A stretch of 64,000 nucleotides of DNA, taken from the NCBI GenBank assembly GCA_022376925.1, contig JAIOJX010000031.1, positions 141,564,854 to 141,628,853 on the forward strand, in the 5' to 3' direction. The position numbers and the translations under genes were made by a program. Positions 11,524-23,390 of this stretch are shown here, piece after piece; position 1 is the first letter of the stretch, and every line of letters starts with the position of its first letter. This stretch comes from Tragulus kanchil (taxonomy: Eukaryota; Chordata; Mammalia; Artiodactyla; Tragulidae). Under the pieces are notes generated by a model that had not been told where the DNA came from, ran no database searches, and was given only the letters and a program-made list of their open reading frames with translations.

Positions 11524-12733
11524 CTTCTAATGTGTACAATTTTCTTAAAAAATATAAGAGCTCTCAACAGAGATGTTTAGTGAACTCAATGAAAGTTTTG
11601 CTACTCAGAGTGTGGTCCACAAGTCAGCAGCCCCAGCATCAGCTGAGAGTTTCCTACTGATGAAGATCCTCAAGCCCTTCCTCTGGACATACAGAAAAAC
11701 TTGCCATCCTCTATTCCAAAACTCATCTTTTTTTGATCCTTTTGCTCATTAAACCTTCCCATCTGCTTCACTCTACAGCCTTCAGTTTCTAAGGCCAAAA
11801 ATCACAGCACTGTTTATTTTGTTTTACACCTTGCTGCTCAACCTGATATACTCATTCATTTGTTCATTCATTCATTCCATACCCCGGTACTGTGCTGAGT
11901 CATGAGGTTTCAGTAGGAACAAGGTAGGGAGAGTCTGTCCTTTCTTTCGGTAGGAAGAGAGACACTAAATCAATAAACACATATACAAACAAGATAATTC
12001 CAGATAGTAATAAGAGTTGTATGGCAATAAAATGAGATGATGTGTCAAAGAGAATAAGGAGAAAGCACTGTTTTAGACTGGTGTGTGTGTGTTGTGGGGG
12101 GGGGGTGTTCCTGGAAGGCTTCTCGGAGGAGGTGACATTTGAGCTGAGCGTTAATGAACAAGAGAGAGTCATAGACAAATGGGGACAATCATGCATCCAA
12201 AGGTACAGAACAAGCCTAGAACATTCAAAGGAGAGAAGAAAGACCACTGAGGTTGGAGATTGGCAAGCATAGGGCAGGGTAGCTGGAACCTGGGCCGGAA
12301 AGTTGGTAGACCCCTGATTCGACAGCCTTGGTCTAGCCAGGCTTAGCTCTAGATGCACAGGGAGGTAGGAGCAATGAACCCAAATCTTTGGGATCAGAGC
12401 CCTGGAACCTGTCATTTAAAGTAAGCTTTCAAGGTGATTTTGAGCCACTGGAAAATTTGAGAACCAGTGACCCAGTCATGTCCACCTCTTTTTGACCCCA
12501 TGGACTATAGCCCACCAGGCTCGTCTCTCCATGGGATTTTTCCAGCAAGAACACTGGAGTGGATTGCCATTTCCTCCTCCAGGTGATCTCCCCGACCCAC
12601 ATCTCTGGTGTCTCTCTCATTGGAAGGCAGATTCTTTACCCCTGAGCCACCTGGGAAGCCTTCTAATGTGTACAATTTTCTTAAAAAATATAAGAGCTCT
12701 CAACAGAGATGTTTAGTGAACTCAATGAAAGTT

Positions 12734-12893
12734 TTGCTACTCAGAGTGTGGTCCACAAGTCAGCAGCCCCAGCATCAGCTGAGAGTTTCCTACTGATGAA
12801 GATCCTCAAGCCCTTCCTCTGGATCAACTGCATCAGAATCCCCAGGTCAACCACATTCCAAGTGATTTACAGGAAGGTTTGAGAAGCACTGAC
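12734..12893 (+). mobile_element. MER5-type hAT relic (partial duplicate at 11,598-11,690)
   Basis: The text CTCAGAGTGTGGTCCACAAG at one end and GGAAGGTTTGAGAAGCACTG at the other match the MER5 family, with CATCAGAATCCCCAGG inside. The exact subfamily is uncertain. Confidence 0.6.
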
Positions 12894-13112
12894 TTACACC
12901 CACACACTACATATCATAATACATCTCCTAGTGAGAAGAGAATGGAAACTATGGTTTTTAGTGATAAAAGATTAGATAGCAACAAAATACCCGATTATAC
13001 TCTCATTTTTCTCCAATATCTGGGAGTCCCAGGAAAAAAAAAGCCGAGTAATAAAACATCTGCTCTCAGTTGCGCCAGTGTTAAGCCTCCTTAGACTGAA
13101 CTGTAGCATCTG

Positions 13113-15420
13113 AATGAAACCTTGAAACCCGAACTTGTGGGCTTTAGAAAGGTGCACCTGACAATAACAGACCCTGAAAATGATCTTACCACTTACATAT
13201 TTTAAAGGGAGGGAAAGTTATTGAGTAAAGCAATGAAGCATAGACATACTATTTGATTTTACTGGTATTTTATATAATATTTTAAAAATACATAAGGCTA
13301 AAAGAAATCCAGCCATGATTATATCAGTAGAGTTTTCTATCATTAACCCTTACCCATCATCAGTCTTGTCCACGGTCCCTCTTCTTCTGACCCAGCTTGC
13401 TTTGTAATACTTTATTGACCTCATTGCACTTTATATCAGCACCTGTATAGTCTTCCTTTACTCCGTAAAATCTCTATTTTCTCATTCGCGCAGCATTTTT
13501 ATGTATTTATTATTATTATTGTTAATGGAACAGCTTAATTCTAGGACGGGCCTTGCTGCTTTTTCTTCATTGGTCAGTACACAAGCACATGTACAGAAGG
13601 CCTGTGTTTACTCAGGCTCTCTATAATGAAGGATTTTTCTTTCAGCAGACCGTGACTCCTAACTTTATCTCTTTGTCCTTTGAAGCCCAAAGCTATTATT
13701 TCTAGCGACCATCACTAACTCAAGAATAAGCACCCTGTGTTCTCCCAAAGTGCTACATTCTGTTCAAGGAAGCTAGAATTAGGAAGGCTTCAATTTCTAT
13801 CAGCTCTCTAGTTTACTTTATGAAAGGACATTGAGGTAGAATACAACAAGGCTTGAGAACAGAAGCAAAGTGTGGTTTCTCCATATTCACCTGCCAGCCC
13901 CCTCCTCCCATGGTGATGGGAGCCCCCTCCCAAGCCCACCCACTCTGGGATGTTACACAGATTCACTGCAATGTATAAATAAGGATTCATAGGTGAGGAG
14001 TGCTATCTTTTTTAACGTTTTCTTTATTTGGAAGCAGCGGCTGCTGCTGTATTTTTCCTACCTGCCTCCATCAGAAAGATGTTTCTTCTGGGAAAGATCT
14101 GATCTTTGCCCCACACCTGGCTGGATGTACTAATTAGGACAGGAAGGAGACCAGGAGACCTCACGTGGGGACAGTGCCCCGACCTGGAACAGCAATCCGC
14201 TGCCTGGGCACAGTCTGTGCCTGTCTTGGTGGAGTTCTAGTGAACGGGGTTTTTCTTGGCTCACCATGACAATGAAACCTTGAAACCCGAACTTGTGGGC
14301 TTTAGAAAGGTGCACCTGACAATAACAGACCCTGAAAATGATCTTACCACTTACATATTTTAAAGGGAGGGAAAGTTATTGAGTAAAGCAATGAAGCATA
14401 GACATACTATTTGATTTTACTGGTATTTTATATAATATTTTAAAAATACATAAGGCTAAAAGAAATCCAGCCATGATTATATCAGTAGAGTTTTCTATCA
14501 TTAACCCTTACCCATCATCAGTCTTGTCCACGGTCCCTCTTCTTCTGACCCAGCTTGCTTTGTAATACTTTATTGACCTCATTGCACTTTATATCAGCAC
14601 CTGTATAGTCTTCCTTTACTCCGTAAAATCTCTATTTTCTCATTCGCGCAGCATTTTTATGTATTTATTATTATTATTGTTAATGGAACAGCTTAATTCT
14701 AGGACGGGCCTTGCTGCTTTTTCTTCATTGGTCAGTACACAAGCACATGTACAGAAGGCCTGTGTTTACTCAGGCTCTCTATAATGAAGGATTTTTCTTT
14801 CAGCAGACCGTGACTCCTAACTTTATCTCTTTGTCCTTTGAAGCCCAAAGCTATTATTTCTAGCGACCATCACTAACTCAAGAATAAGCACCCTGTGTTC
14901 TCCCAAAGTGCTACATTCTGTTCAAGGAAGCTAGAATTAGGAAGGCTTCAATTTCTATCAGCTCTCTAGTTTACTTTATGAAAGGACATTGAGGTAGAAT
15001 ACAACAAGGCTTGAGAACAGAAGCAAAGTGTGGTTTCTCCATATTCACCTGCCAGCCCCCTCCTCCCATGGTGATGGGAGCCCCCTCCCAAGCCCACCCA
15101 CTCTGGGATGTTACACAGATTCACTGCAATGTATAAATAAGGATTCATAGGTGAGGAGTGCTATCTTTTTTAACGTTTTCTTTATTTGGAAGCAGCGGCT
15201 GCTGCTGTATTTTTCCTACCTGCCTCCATCAGAAAGATGTTTCTTCTGGGAAAGATCTGATCTTTGCCCCACACCTGGCTGGATGTACTAATTAGGACAG
15301 GAAGGAGACCAGGAGACCTCACGTGGGGACAGTGCCCCGACCTGGAACAGCAATCCGCTGCCTGGGCACAGTCTGTGCCTGTCTTGGTGGAGTTCTAGTG
15401 AACGGGGTTTTTCTTGGCTC
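13113..15420. repeat. Tandem duplicate block 5 (offset 1158)
   Basis: Copy 1 is 13,113-14,262 and copy 2 is 14,271-15,420, with eight bases (ACCATGAC) between them. The block is AT-rich single-copy-type DNA with no gene. A TATAAATA-like run at about 13,974 is AT-rich background. Confidence 0.93.
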
Positions 15421-15983
15421 TGGGGCCTCTATCGCAGGAGGACTTGCCTGTCCTCCAGTCTTCAGAAGCAGAAGTCCCGGGAAATGAGGTCACTCTCTTA
15501 GCAGGTGGCCTATGTGGTTTGGGCTACATCTCCTCTCACTGGCGGTGGCATGGCTCTGTTCTCTAATAATGCAACATGCAAATAGATGATAGCATCCATA
15601 TCATTGTCAATCCCATGAACAGAGCGAGTCAGACACCGGTTGGGAAGTACAACAGCTGTTCGAGAAGGAGCAGCCTGAAGCCACAGGAACCCTCCCTCCA
15701 GACGTTTCGCCAGAGTGCAAGCAACCGGCAGCCATTCGGCACTGGTCCCTGTGTGTCCCAGGACCAAGACCAGTGGCCGGTGCAGAGCAGATGCTCCCTA
15801 ACCATTTGCTGAACGGATAAATGAACTCCGTGCAGCAAACTGGTGTGTTCGCAGGGTCTCGGGCAACGTCTAGACCCCTGTCCCTTTTGGAGCTCTCGTT
15901 CTGTGTACAGATGTTTAGCTCTCCTCACTGCACTGTGAAGGAGGTGTGGCTCAGATGTGTGGGGCTCTGAATTGAAAGAGGAC
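15421..15983. other. Single-copy intergenic DNA
   Basis: I see no gene or clear repeat. Open frames on both strands are short and domain-free. Confidence 0.5.
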
Positions 15984-16461
15984 TGTTGCAAGCATAAGGA
16001 AGCTTAAGCACACTGTTTTAGTTTGGAGCTAAGATGGCGCCTACAGGAAGAGACGAGGGCGTGATCTAAATCGTTGCAAGCATAAGGAAGCTTAAGCACA
16101 TGTTTGCGGTTTGGAGCTAAGATGGCGCCTACAGACGAGGGCGTGGTCTAAATTGTTAAGTGATTGTCAAAATTTCTGATTGGTTCCATGGTTTCCGCGC
16201 TCATGGACGATTGCTTGACCTTTAGCTCGATTGGTGTAATTTATAGGAAGTCCCGTGCAGACCCCCCTTCACTTGCCTATAAAAGCTGTGAGTCTGCACT
16301 AATAAAATGGAACTGCTTTGACGGAACCCCTGTCGCGTTTGATTGTCTCCCGCTTGCCGGGGGGCTGGGCTGGCGGGCAGCAGACCCACCTCTCTCTGAG
16401 ATCTCCAGGTTCAGCCGGGAGGGATCTCCTGCTGCCTTCCTTTCTGCGGAAGGCCCCCGCA
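15984..16461 (+). mobile_element. Solo LTR of an endogenous retrovirus
   Basis: The element starts TGTTGCAAGC and probably ends CCCGCA. U3 has two tandem copies of an 80-88 base unit (15,985-16,072 and 16,073 to about 16,152), each with AAGATGGCGCC, close to the YY1 site. A TATAAAA is at 16,278-16,284 and AATAAA at 16,301-16,306, the usual LTR order. No internal viral genes or second LTR flank it, so it is a solo LTR. A class I (gamma-like) origin is a guess from the R/U5 layout. Target-site duplications could not be identified. Confidence 0.75.
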
Positions 16462-16635
16462 AGATGGTTAAGAGTCTGCCTGCAATGCGGGAGACCTGGG
16501 GGTGGAAGATTCCTTGGAGAATGGGACAGCAACCCACTCCAGTATTCTTGCCTGGAGAATCCCATGGATGGAGGAGCCTGGTGGGCTACAGGCCATAAGA
16601 TTGCAAAGAGTCAGACACGACTGAGCAACTAACAC
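16462..16635 (+). mobile_element. Bov-tA-type SINE, head missing
   Basis: Forward SINE text begins at AGATGGTTAAGAGTCTGCC immediately after the LTR and runs to AGACACGACTGAGCAAC. The usual first bases (GGCTTCCCTGGTGGCTC) are absent, so it was truncated or the LTR junction removed them. Confidence 0.85.
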
Positions 16636-16751
16636 ATTTACATTATCCCTGCACGGCGAGATGCCGCTCCGTACCAGCACCAGTGGCAATCCTGGGGCTC
16701 CCCAAATTGCCTGGCATTCAGCAGGTGCTTCCGTTTAAGGAGCTTTTGTAT

Positions 16752-17097
16752 TAAATTTTTGTTTATTTATTTTTTGCTATTCTATGTTTTCACTGCTGCC
16801 GCAGACTCCTCTCTAGTTGCAGGGAGTGGGGACTACTCTTTAGTGGAGGTGAGCAGGCTTCTTGTTGTGGTGACTTCTCTTGTTGTGGAACTCAGGCTCC
16901 AGGGCACACGAGCTTCAGTAGTTCCGGCACATGGGCTCCATAGTTATCGCTCTGAGGCTCTAGAACACAGGCTCCATAGCTGTGGCTCAAGGGCCTCGTT
17001 GCTCCGCATCATGTGGGATCTTCCCAGATAAGAGATTGAACCCGTGTCTCCTGCATTGGCGAGCGAACTCTTTACCACTGAGCCACCAAGGAAGTCT
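16752..17097 (-). mobile_element. CHR-2-type SINE
   Basis: This is a cetartiodactyl tRNA SINE in reverse. Blocks include CTCTAGTTGCAGGGAGTGG, GCAGGCTTCTTGTTGTGG, ATGTGGGATCTTCCCAG and CTTTACCACTGAGCCACC. It is full length with a T/A-rich end at 16,752-16,775. Confidence 0.85.
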
Positions 17098-17269
17098 GAA
17101 TGAGCTTTTAATAACCATGTGGTGATGGAAGGAAAGAGGTGAGGACAGAGAGAAGGTGGGAGGGTGGAAAGGAAGGGTCTGGTTTGTCTGAGGTTGCCCT
17201 CTCTAGATAACTCTGTCTAGAACCGAGGAAGCTACATAAGTTAGCTTTGTTATCCTATGTATGTTAGCT

Positions 17270-17576
17270 TTTAAAAAAAGTTTACATTTTTAGCTATGGT
17301 GGGTGTTCATTGTGTGTGTGATTGTGGTGAGCAAGGGCTACTCTCCAGCGACTGTGGGTGGGCTTCTTGCTGCGGTGACTTCTCTTGTGGAACACAGGCT
17401 CTAGGTGCGCAGACTCGGTCGCTGTGGCTCCTGGCTGCGAGAGCACAGGCTCTGTAGTTGTGGCACACGGGATTCGTTGCTTCGCAGCGTGTGGGATCTT
17501 CTTGGGCCAGGAATCGAACCTGTGTCCCCTGTATGGCCAGGCGGATTCTTAACCACTGGTCCACCAGGGAAGCCCT
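17270..17576 (-). mobile_element. CHR-2-type SINE
   Basis: This is a second reverse copy: GGGCTTCTTGCTGCGGTGAC, GTTGTGGCACACGGGATTCG and CTTAACCACTGGTCCACC, ending AGGGAAGCCC. It differs at many positions from the neighbouring copy, so it is an independent insertion. Confidence 0.87.
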
Positions 17577-18625
17577 AAATGTTAGCATTATTATGTTATG
17601 TATGTCTTTGTTATGGCTCGATCTGGACTGAACCTTCCAAACTCAAAAAAGTAGGAGAACCTTCTGGCCGGAGGGCAATTTAAACTCCTAAACCAGGGAG
17701 GATTTCATTAAAACGAGCATGGGGCTAGCAGAGAGAAAGGCTGGATTTGAATAGTCTCTGCCACTGAGTATACAAACCCCTGCAAGGAGCTCCTTTAATA
17801 CTCTGGATCTCGGTTTCCTCATCTCTTTAAAGAGAGTGGTGTTACCATCTGCTCTGTCCTGAAGAGCGAAGGGAAACAGTGACTGGGAAAGTGCTTTGTA
17901 AGCATTAAGCCTCCAGCATGCAAAAGGATGGTCAGGGAAATCTCCTTCCTCCTGCCTCAGAGTCAGTTTAAAGCCACTGTATTCTTTCCCTTCCTGTATT
18001 TAACATCTCCAGAAGAGATATCTGGAGGAAATCTGGGGGTCCCGTCTCAACTCAGAGATCTACTTCCTGGTGGAGCCCTTCCTGACATGTCCTTGTCCTT
18101 CAGATTACCTTCTCTCGATCATGAAGGCATCGACACCCTTTCCTTCTGCCCCAATCTTCCTCTACTGAATCAACCTGTAGTTGCCTCCACTTACACAAGG
18201 TGCTCCTGTCCTGTGGCCTTCCTGTCCTCCTTGCAAAGTAAGCCAATTGGACGTTATTTAGGGAGAAAAGTCAAATCCATACAGAGGCCAGAAGGCTGGC
18301 AGATGGGTCAGGTGGTCTTATATAAGGGGAAAGGAAGAAAATTGAAGGGTTTTCTCCCTCTGAAAAGGCACTGTGACTCTTAGTTCCAGCCCATTATTGA
18401 AATGTGGGCAGACGAGAAACGCCACGTCGTCTGATGCGCACAAAAAAAAAAAAAGGAAATTTCTACCTTTTTATGAGATCTCCTGACTTTTGAATATTGG
18501 CAATGCTTTCAAACTTGTTAAATATGCCTTAGGAGCCAAAGAAAACACATATGCCGGCTGAACTCAGCCTCTGAGTCTCCATTTGGTGACCCAAGGTCTC
18601 TGAGCATCCTTTGAGCTCTAAGAGC
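17577..18625. other. Intergenic DNA with a MIR relic
   Basis: No gene is supported. The 151-codon frame at 17,928-18,383 lacks domains and splice context. An A run lies at 18,442-18,454. Confidence 0.5.
17752..17915 (+). mobile_element. MIR SINE relic
   Basis: MIR core text is visible: CTCGGTTTCCTCATCTCTTTA, then GTGCTTTGTAAGCATTA. It is diverged. Confidence 0.6.
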
Positions 18626-18728
18626 CATGGCTCTTCTGGGCTGTGAAAGCGGCTCAAAAATATGCCAAGCGATGTTCACCCTTTCCTCTCCTCCTGAGTC
18701 CTCTTTGTGTCTCACCTGAGCTATTGTG

Positions 18729-18942
18729 GGGCTTCCCTGGTGGCTCAGATGGTTAAGAATCTGCCTGCAATGTGGGGGCCTCAGGTTCGATCCCTGGGTT
18801 GGGAAGATGCTCTAGAGAAGGGAAGGGCATGGCCACCCACTCCAGCCATCTTGCCTGGAGCATCCCATGGACAGAGGAGCCTGGCGGGCTACAGTCCATG
18901 GGGTCGCAAAGAGCTGGACATGACTGAGCGATTTTCACTTCA
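18729..18942 (+). mobile_element. Bov-tA2-type SINE, full length (duplicate at 19,863-20,076)
   Basis: The complete element runs from GGGCTTCCCTGGTGGCTCAG to GACATGACTGAGCGATTTTC, with the tRNA-derived B box GGTTCGATCCC. Both copies share every private change. Confidence 0.95.
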
Positions 18943-18984
18943 CTGAGCTCCTGACAGCCTCCGTCCTACGCTCCGTATCTACAC

Positions 18985-19375
18985 AGGTGACCTTATATGG
19001 AAACAGAGTGTTTGCAAATAAAGTTGAGTCAAGATGAGCTCATTAGGGGGACCCCTATTCAGCATGACTAGTGTCCTTATAAGAAGAGGACAAGAGACAC
19101 AGACATAGACATGCACAGAGGGAAGATGATGTGAAGACAGACAAGGCAAACACCATGTGACCATGCAGGTAGATAGGGAATGATGGGTCTACAAGCCAAG
19201 GATCTCTGGTAGCATCGGAAACTAAGAGAAAGACATGGAGCAGCTTCTCCCCGAGAGCTTTCAAGGGAACAGGGCTCTGCAGCCAACACCTCAACTAACT
19301 TCAGCCACCAGGACTGTGGCAAACTAGCTTTCTGTCATTGTATTTGTTACAGCAGCCCTAGGAACTAATACACTG
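18985..19375 (+). mobile_element. Ancient interspersed repeat, probably LTR/MaLR-like (duplicate at 20,119-20,509)
   Basis: The text GTGACCTTATATGGAAACAG, TGTCCTTATAAGAAGAGGAC, CATGTGACCATGCAGG and TTGTTACAGCAGCCCTAGG belongs to a common mammalian repeat. I cannot name the family with confidence. Confidence 0.55.
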
Positions 19376-20959
19376 ACCACTCAGAGGGTGGCTACCAAGA
19401 AAGGAAAGAAGATCAATCACCGTCATCTTCCCTCCCCCAGAGCACTTCCAGACCACGAAAACCTGACCCTCCTTCTCGGTCTCTGAAATTTCCTAAAAAG
19501 TTAACTACTTCCCTAAATGTTCCCTTGATTTTCCAGGAATTTCCAAATCTATCTTCGTGTGTGAAAGAAAATGTGAACCTCACTGATCCTCCTCACAGGG
19601 AGATAAAACATACCAGCCCGCATGCCTGCAAACTATTTCTCCACTGTGATAATTCAGATACAATGTTTCCCTGCTCTGTAAACAATGGTGTGACCTGGAG
19701 TCTGAAAAGCATAAAAGAAAGAGAGGATATGTTTTCCCATGAGAGGGGAAAGACTGGGAATAAAGCCCGTACATGGCTCTTCTGGGCTGTGGAAGCGGCT
19801 CAAAAATATGCCAAGCGATGTTCACCCTTTCCTCTCCTCCTGATTTTGGTCTACGAATTGTGGGGCTTCCCTGGTGGCTCAGATGGTTAAGAATCTGCCT
19901 GCAATGTGGGGGCCTCAGGTTCGATCCCTGGGTTGGGAAGATGCTCTAGAGAAGGGAAGGGCATGGCCACCCACTCCAGCCATCTTGCCTGGAGCATCCC
20001 ATGGACAGAGGAGCCTGGCGGGCTACAGTCCATGGGGTCGCAAAGAGCTGGACATGACTGAGCGATTTTCACTTCACTGAGCTCCTGACAGCCTCCGTCC
20101 TACGCTCCGTATCTACACAGGTGACCTTATATGGAAACAGAGTGTTTGCAAATAAAGTTGAGTCAAGATGAGCTCATTAGGGGGACCCCTATTCAGCATG
20201 ACTAGTGTCCTTATAAGAAGAGGACAAGAGACACAGACATAGACATGCACAGAGGGAAGATGATGTGAAGACAGACAAGGCAAACACCATGTGACCATGC
20301 AGGTAGATAGGGAATGATGGGTCTACAAGCCAAGGATCTCTGGTAGCATCGGAAACTAAGAGAAAGACATGGAGCAGCTTCTCCCCGAGAGCTTTCAAGG
20401 AACAGGGCTCTGCAGCCAACACCTCAACTAACTTCAGCCACCAGGACTGTGGCAAACTAGCTTTCTGTCATTGTATTTGTTACAGCAGCCCTAGGAACTA
20501 ATACACTGACCACTCAGAGGGTGGCTACCAAGAAAGGAAAGAAGATCAATCACCGTCATCTTCCCTCCCCCAGAGCACTTCCAGACCACGAAAACCTGAC
20601 CCTCCTTCTCGGTCTCTGAAATTTCCTAAAAAGTTAACTACTTCCCTAAATGTTCCCTTGATTTTCCAGGAATTTCCAAATCTATCTTCGTGTGTGAAAG
20701 AAAATGTGAACCTCACTGATCCTCCTCACAGGGAGATAAAAACATACCAGCCCCGCATGCCTGCAAACTATTTCTCCACTGTGATAATTCAGATACAATG
20801 TTTCCCTGCTCTGTAAACAATGGTGTGACCTGGAGTCTGAAAAGCATAAAAGAAAGAGAGGATATGTTTTCCCATGAGAGAGGGGGAAAGACTGGGAATA
20901 AAGCCCCGTACACTGCTGTGTGGATGCACTATTTCATCTATGAAAAAGACATCAAAATA

Positions 20960-21294
20960 ATTTTATCTCTAAATATTTTTATTGTGTTTAATTATTTTTT
21001 GGCTACTCTGGGTTTTCACTGCTGCTGCAGGCTCTTCTCTAGTTGCAGGGAGGGGGGATACTCTCTAGTTGAGGTGAGCAGGCTTCTTGTGGTGACTTCT
21101 CTTGTGGAACTCAGGCTCTCGGCCACACGGGCTTCAATAGTTACAGCTCCAAGGCTCTAGAGCACAGGATCCATAGTTGTGGCCCATGGGCTTAGCTGCT
21201 CTGACCCATGTGGAATCTTCCCAGATCAGGAATTGTACCCGTGTCTCCTGCATTGGCAGGAGAACTCTTCACCACTGAGCTACCAGGGAAGCCC
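20960..21294 (-). mobile_element. CHR-2-type SINE
   Basis: Reverse copy: TCTAGTTGCAGGGAGGGGGG, AGGCTTCTTGTGGTGACTTC, TGTGGAATCTTCCCAGATC and CTTCACCACTGAGCTACC. Its head end (from about 21,184) is repeated at 22,288-22,399 by block 7. Confidence 0.85.
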
Positions 21295-21389
21295 CTATCT
21301 CTAAATATTAACAAGGTAGGGTAGATGATACTTATTAAATGCATAAAACATCTGGTGCTCACTGAAAGAAGGTACTGGGGTTGAAAATG

Positions 21390-21596
21390 AAATGTTAGTC
21401 ACTCAGTCATGTCTGACTCTGCGATCCCTTGGACTGCAGCTTACCAGGCTCCTTTGTCCATGGAATTCACCAGGAGAAAATACTGGAGTGGGTTTCCATA
21501 CCCTTTTCCAGGGGATCTTCCCGACTCGGGGATCGAACCTGGGTCTCCAGCATTGCAGACAGATTCTTTACTGTCTGAGCCACCAAGGAAACCCTA
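21390..21596 (-). mobile_element. Bov-tA-type SINE (duplicate at 22,494-22,700)
   Basis: Reverse text: CAGTCATGTCTGACTCTGCG, GGAGTGGGTTTCCATACCC, GGGGATCGAACCTGGGTC and CTTTACTGTCTGAGCCACC. Confidence 0.93.
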
Positions 21597-21899
21597 CTGG
21601 GGTTAGTGTGTGGGCTCACAATCCATGTGCATCCTTGCTCCTTCTGTCAATACTCCATGATGAGCTTGAAGGAGCCTGATGAGAGTTCTCTGTCAGAGGG
21701 AGATGCTGACAGCAGATCACTTCCTGGGAATCCCAGATGATTCTACTTCTCAAGAGACCTCTAAGTAGTGTAGGGAAAGGGGAAGGTGCAGAGATTCGAT
21801 TTATTTTTTGTAGAGTTCTGGCCCCGGGGTTGAGTGAGGGAGAGACTGGCAGTACTCCGCCTTCTTGAGAAGATTTGCAACAGGACAAAAGGAGAGGAG

Positions 21900-22090
21900 A
21901 ATGATTGAGCTGAGCATGTGTGCTCTGGAGCTGGGCTGTCTGAGTTTAAATTCTTGCCAGGTGCTGTGTCCTTCGAGATTTCACTCACCCTCTCTGTACT
22001 TTAGTCTCCTTATCCATAAAATGGATGCGTGATCGCACTGGTGAGTCATTGCAGGGATTAAGTGAGTTAATTCAGGTAAACCCTCTGAAA
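21900..22090 (+). mobile_element. MIR SINE relic (duplicate at 23,004-23,194)
   Basis: MIR-type text: GGGCTGTCTGAGTTTAAATTC, CTTTAGTCTCCTTATCCATA, AAATGGATGCGTG and GGGATTAAGTGAGTTAATTC. Confidence 0.75.
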
Positions 22091-23390
22091 CATCGTGTGT
22101 TACTTTCTGATCGCTAAATACAGCTGACTGAAATGGTAGGCGGTGGCCCCAGTGATGCTAAGTAAGAGGCCACCCACAAGTTCAATGGCTTAAAACTGCC
22201 CATCTGTCCCCCTATGTCTGTGGGCATGGTCTGCGCAGTTGGACTCACTCAGGTGCTGGCTGGGATTGGCTGAGGTAGCGATGGTTCCCATGGGCTTAGC
22301 TGCTCTGACCCATGTGGAATCTTCCCAGATCAGGAATTGTACCCGTGTCTCCTGCATTGGCAGGAGAACTCTTCACCACTGAGCTACCAGGGAAGCCCCT
22401 ATCTCTAAATATTAACAAGGTAGGGTAGATGATACTTATTAAATGCATAAAACATCTGGTGCTCACTGAAAGAAGGTACTGGGGTTGAAAATGAAATGTT
22501 AGTCACTCAGTCATGTCTGACTCTGCGATCCCTTGGACTGCAGCTTACCAGGCTCCTTTGTCCATGGAATTCACCAGGAGAAAATACTGGAGTGGGTTTC
22601 CATACCCTTTTCCAGGGGATCTTCCCGACTCGGGGATCGAACCTGGGTCTCCAGCATTGCAGACAGATTCTTTACTGTCTGAGCCACCAAGGAAACCCTA
22701 CTGGGGTTAGTGTGTGGGCTCACAATCCATGTGCATCCTTGCTCCTTCTGTCAATACTCCATGATGAGCTTGAAGGAGCCTGATGAGAGTTCTCTGTCAG
22801 AGGGAGATGCTGACAGCAGATCACTTCCTGGGAATCCCAGATGATTCTACTTCTCAAGAGACCTCTAAGTAGTGTAGGGAAAGGGGAAGGTGCAGAGATT
22901 CGATTTATTTTTTGTAGAGTTCTGGCCCCGGGGTTGAGTGAGGGAGAGACTGGCAGTACTCCGCCTTCTTGAGAAGATTTGCAACAGGACAAAAGGAGAG
23001 GAGAATGATTGAGCTGAGCATGTGTGCTCTGGAGCTGGGCTGTCTGAGTTTAAATTCTTGCCAGGTGCTGTGTCCTTCGAGATTTCACTCACCCTCTCTG
23101 TACTTTAGTCTCCTTATCCATAAAATGGATGCGTGATCGCACTGGTGAGTCATTGCAGGGATTAAGTGAGTTAATTCAGGTAAACCCTCTGAAACATCGT
23201 GTGTTACTTTCTGATCGCTAAATACAGCTGACTGAAATGGTAGGCGGTGGCCCCAGTGATGCTAAGTAAGAGGCCACCCACAAGTTCAATGGCTTAAAAC
23301 TGCCCATCTGTCCCCCTATGTCTGTGGGCATGGTCTGCGCAGTTGGACTCACTCAGGTGCTGGCTGGGATTGGCTGATCGTGGTTTGCCT

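Larger units (their letters stand above)
10524..12824. repeat. Tandem duplicate block 4 (offset 1136)
   Basis: Copy 1 runs about 10,524-11,690 and copy 2 about 11,702-12,824. Copy 2 begins with a deletion of about 40 bases relative to copy 1 (between ATCCTCTATTCC and CTCATC). Copy 1 ends in about 13 unrelated bases. An L2 relic, a SINE and part of a MER5 relic are duplicated with it. Confidence 0.92.
18626..20912. repeat. Tandem duplicate block 6 (offset 1134-1146)
   Basis: Copy 1 runs about 18,626-19,773 and copy 2 about 19,772-20,912. The end of copy 1 lost single bases from runs (AAAAA to AAAA, CCCC to CCC twice, GGGGG to GGGG), and the start of copy 2 lost about 12 bases near 19,843. A SINE and an older LTR-like repeat are carried along. 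Confidence 0.92.
21184..23390. repeat. Tandem duplicate block 7 (offset 1104)
   Basis: Copy 1 runs 21,184-22,280 and copy 2 22,288 to about 23,390. Copy 1 ends with a deletion of about 17 bases relative to copy 2 (between GGCTGA and GCGATGGTT), directly before the junction. Confidence 0.93.

Noticed and set aside
13974..13983. TATAAATA-like motif in block 5
   Set aside because: The surrounding DNA is AT-rich and has no CpG segment, initiator or open frame after it, so the match is expected by chance.
16164..16598. 144-codon frame across the LTR and SINE
   Set aside because: It starts in U3 and runs into a SINE. No viral protein motif is present and LTRs of this type do not code there.
18707..18946. 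Repeated frame beginning MSHLSYCGASLVAQMVKNLP and similar frames elsewhere
   Set aside because: This is the well-known conceptual translation of Bov-tA SINEs, not a gene.
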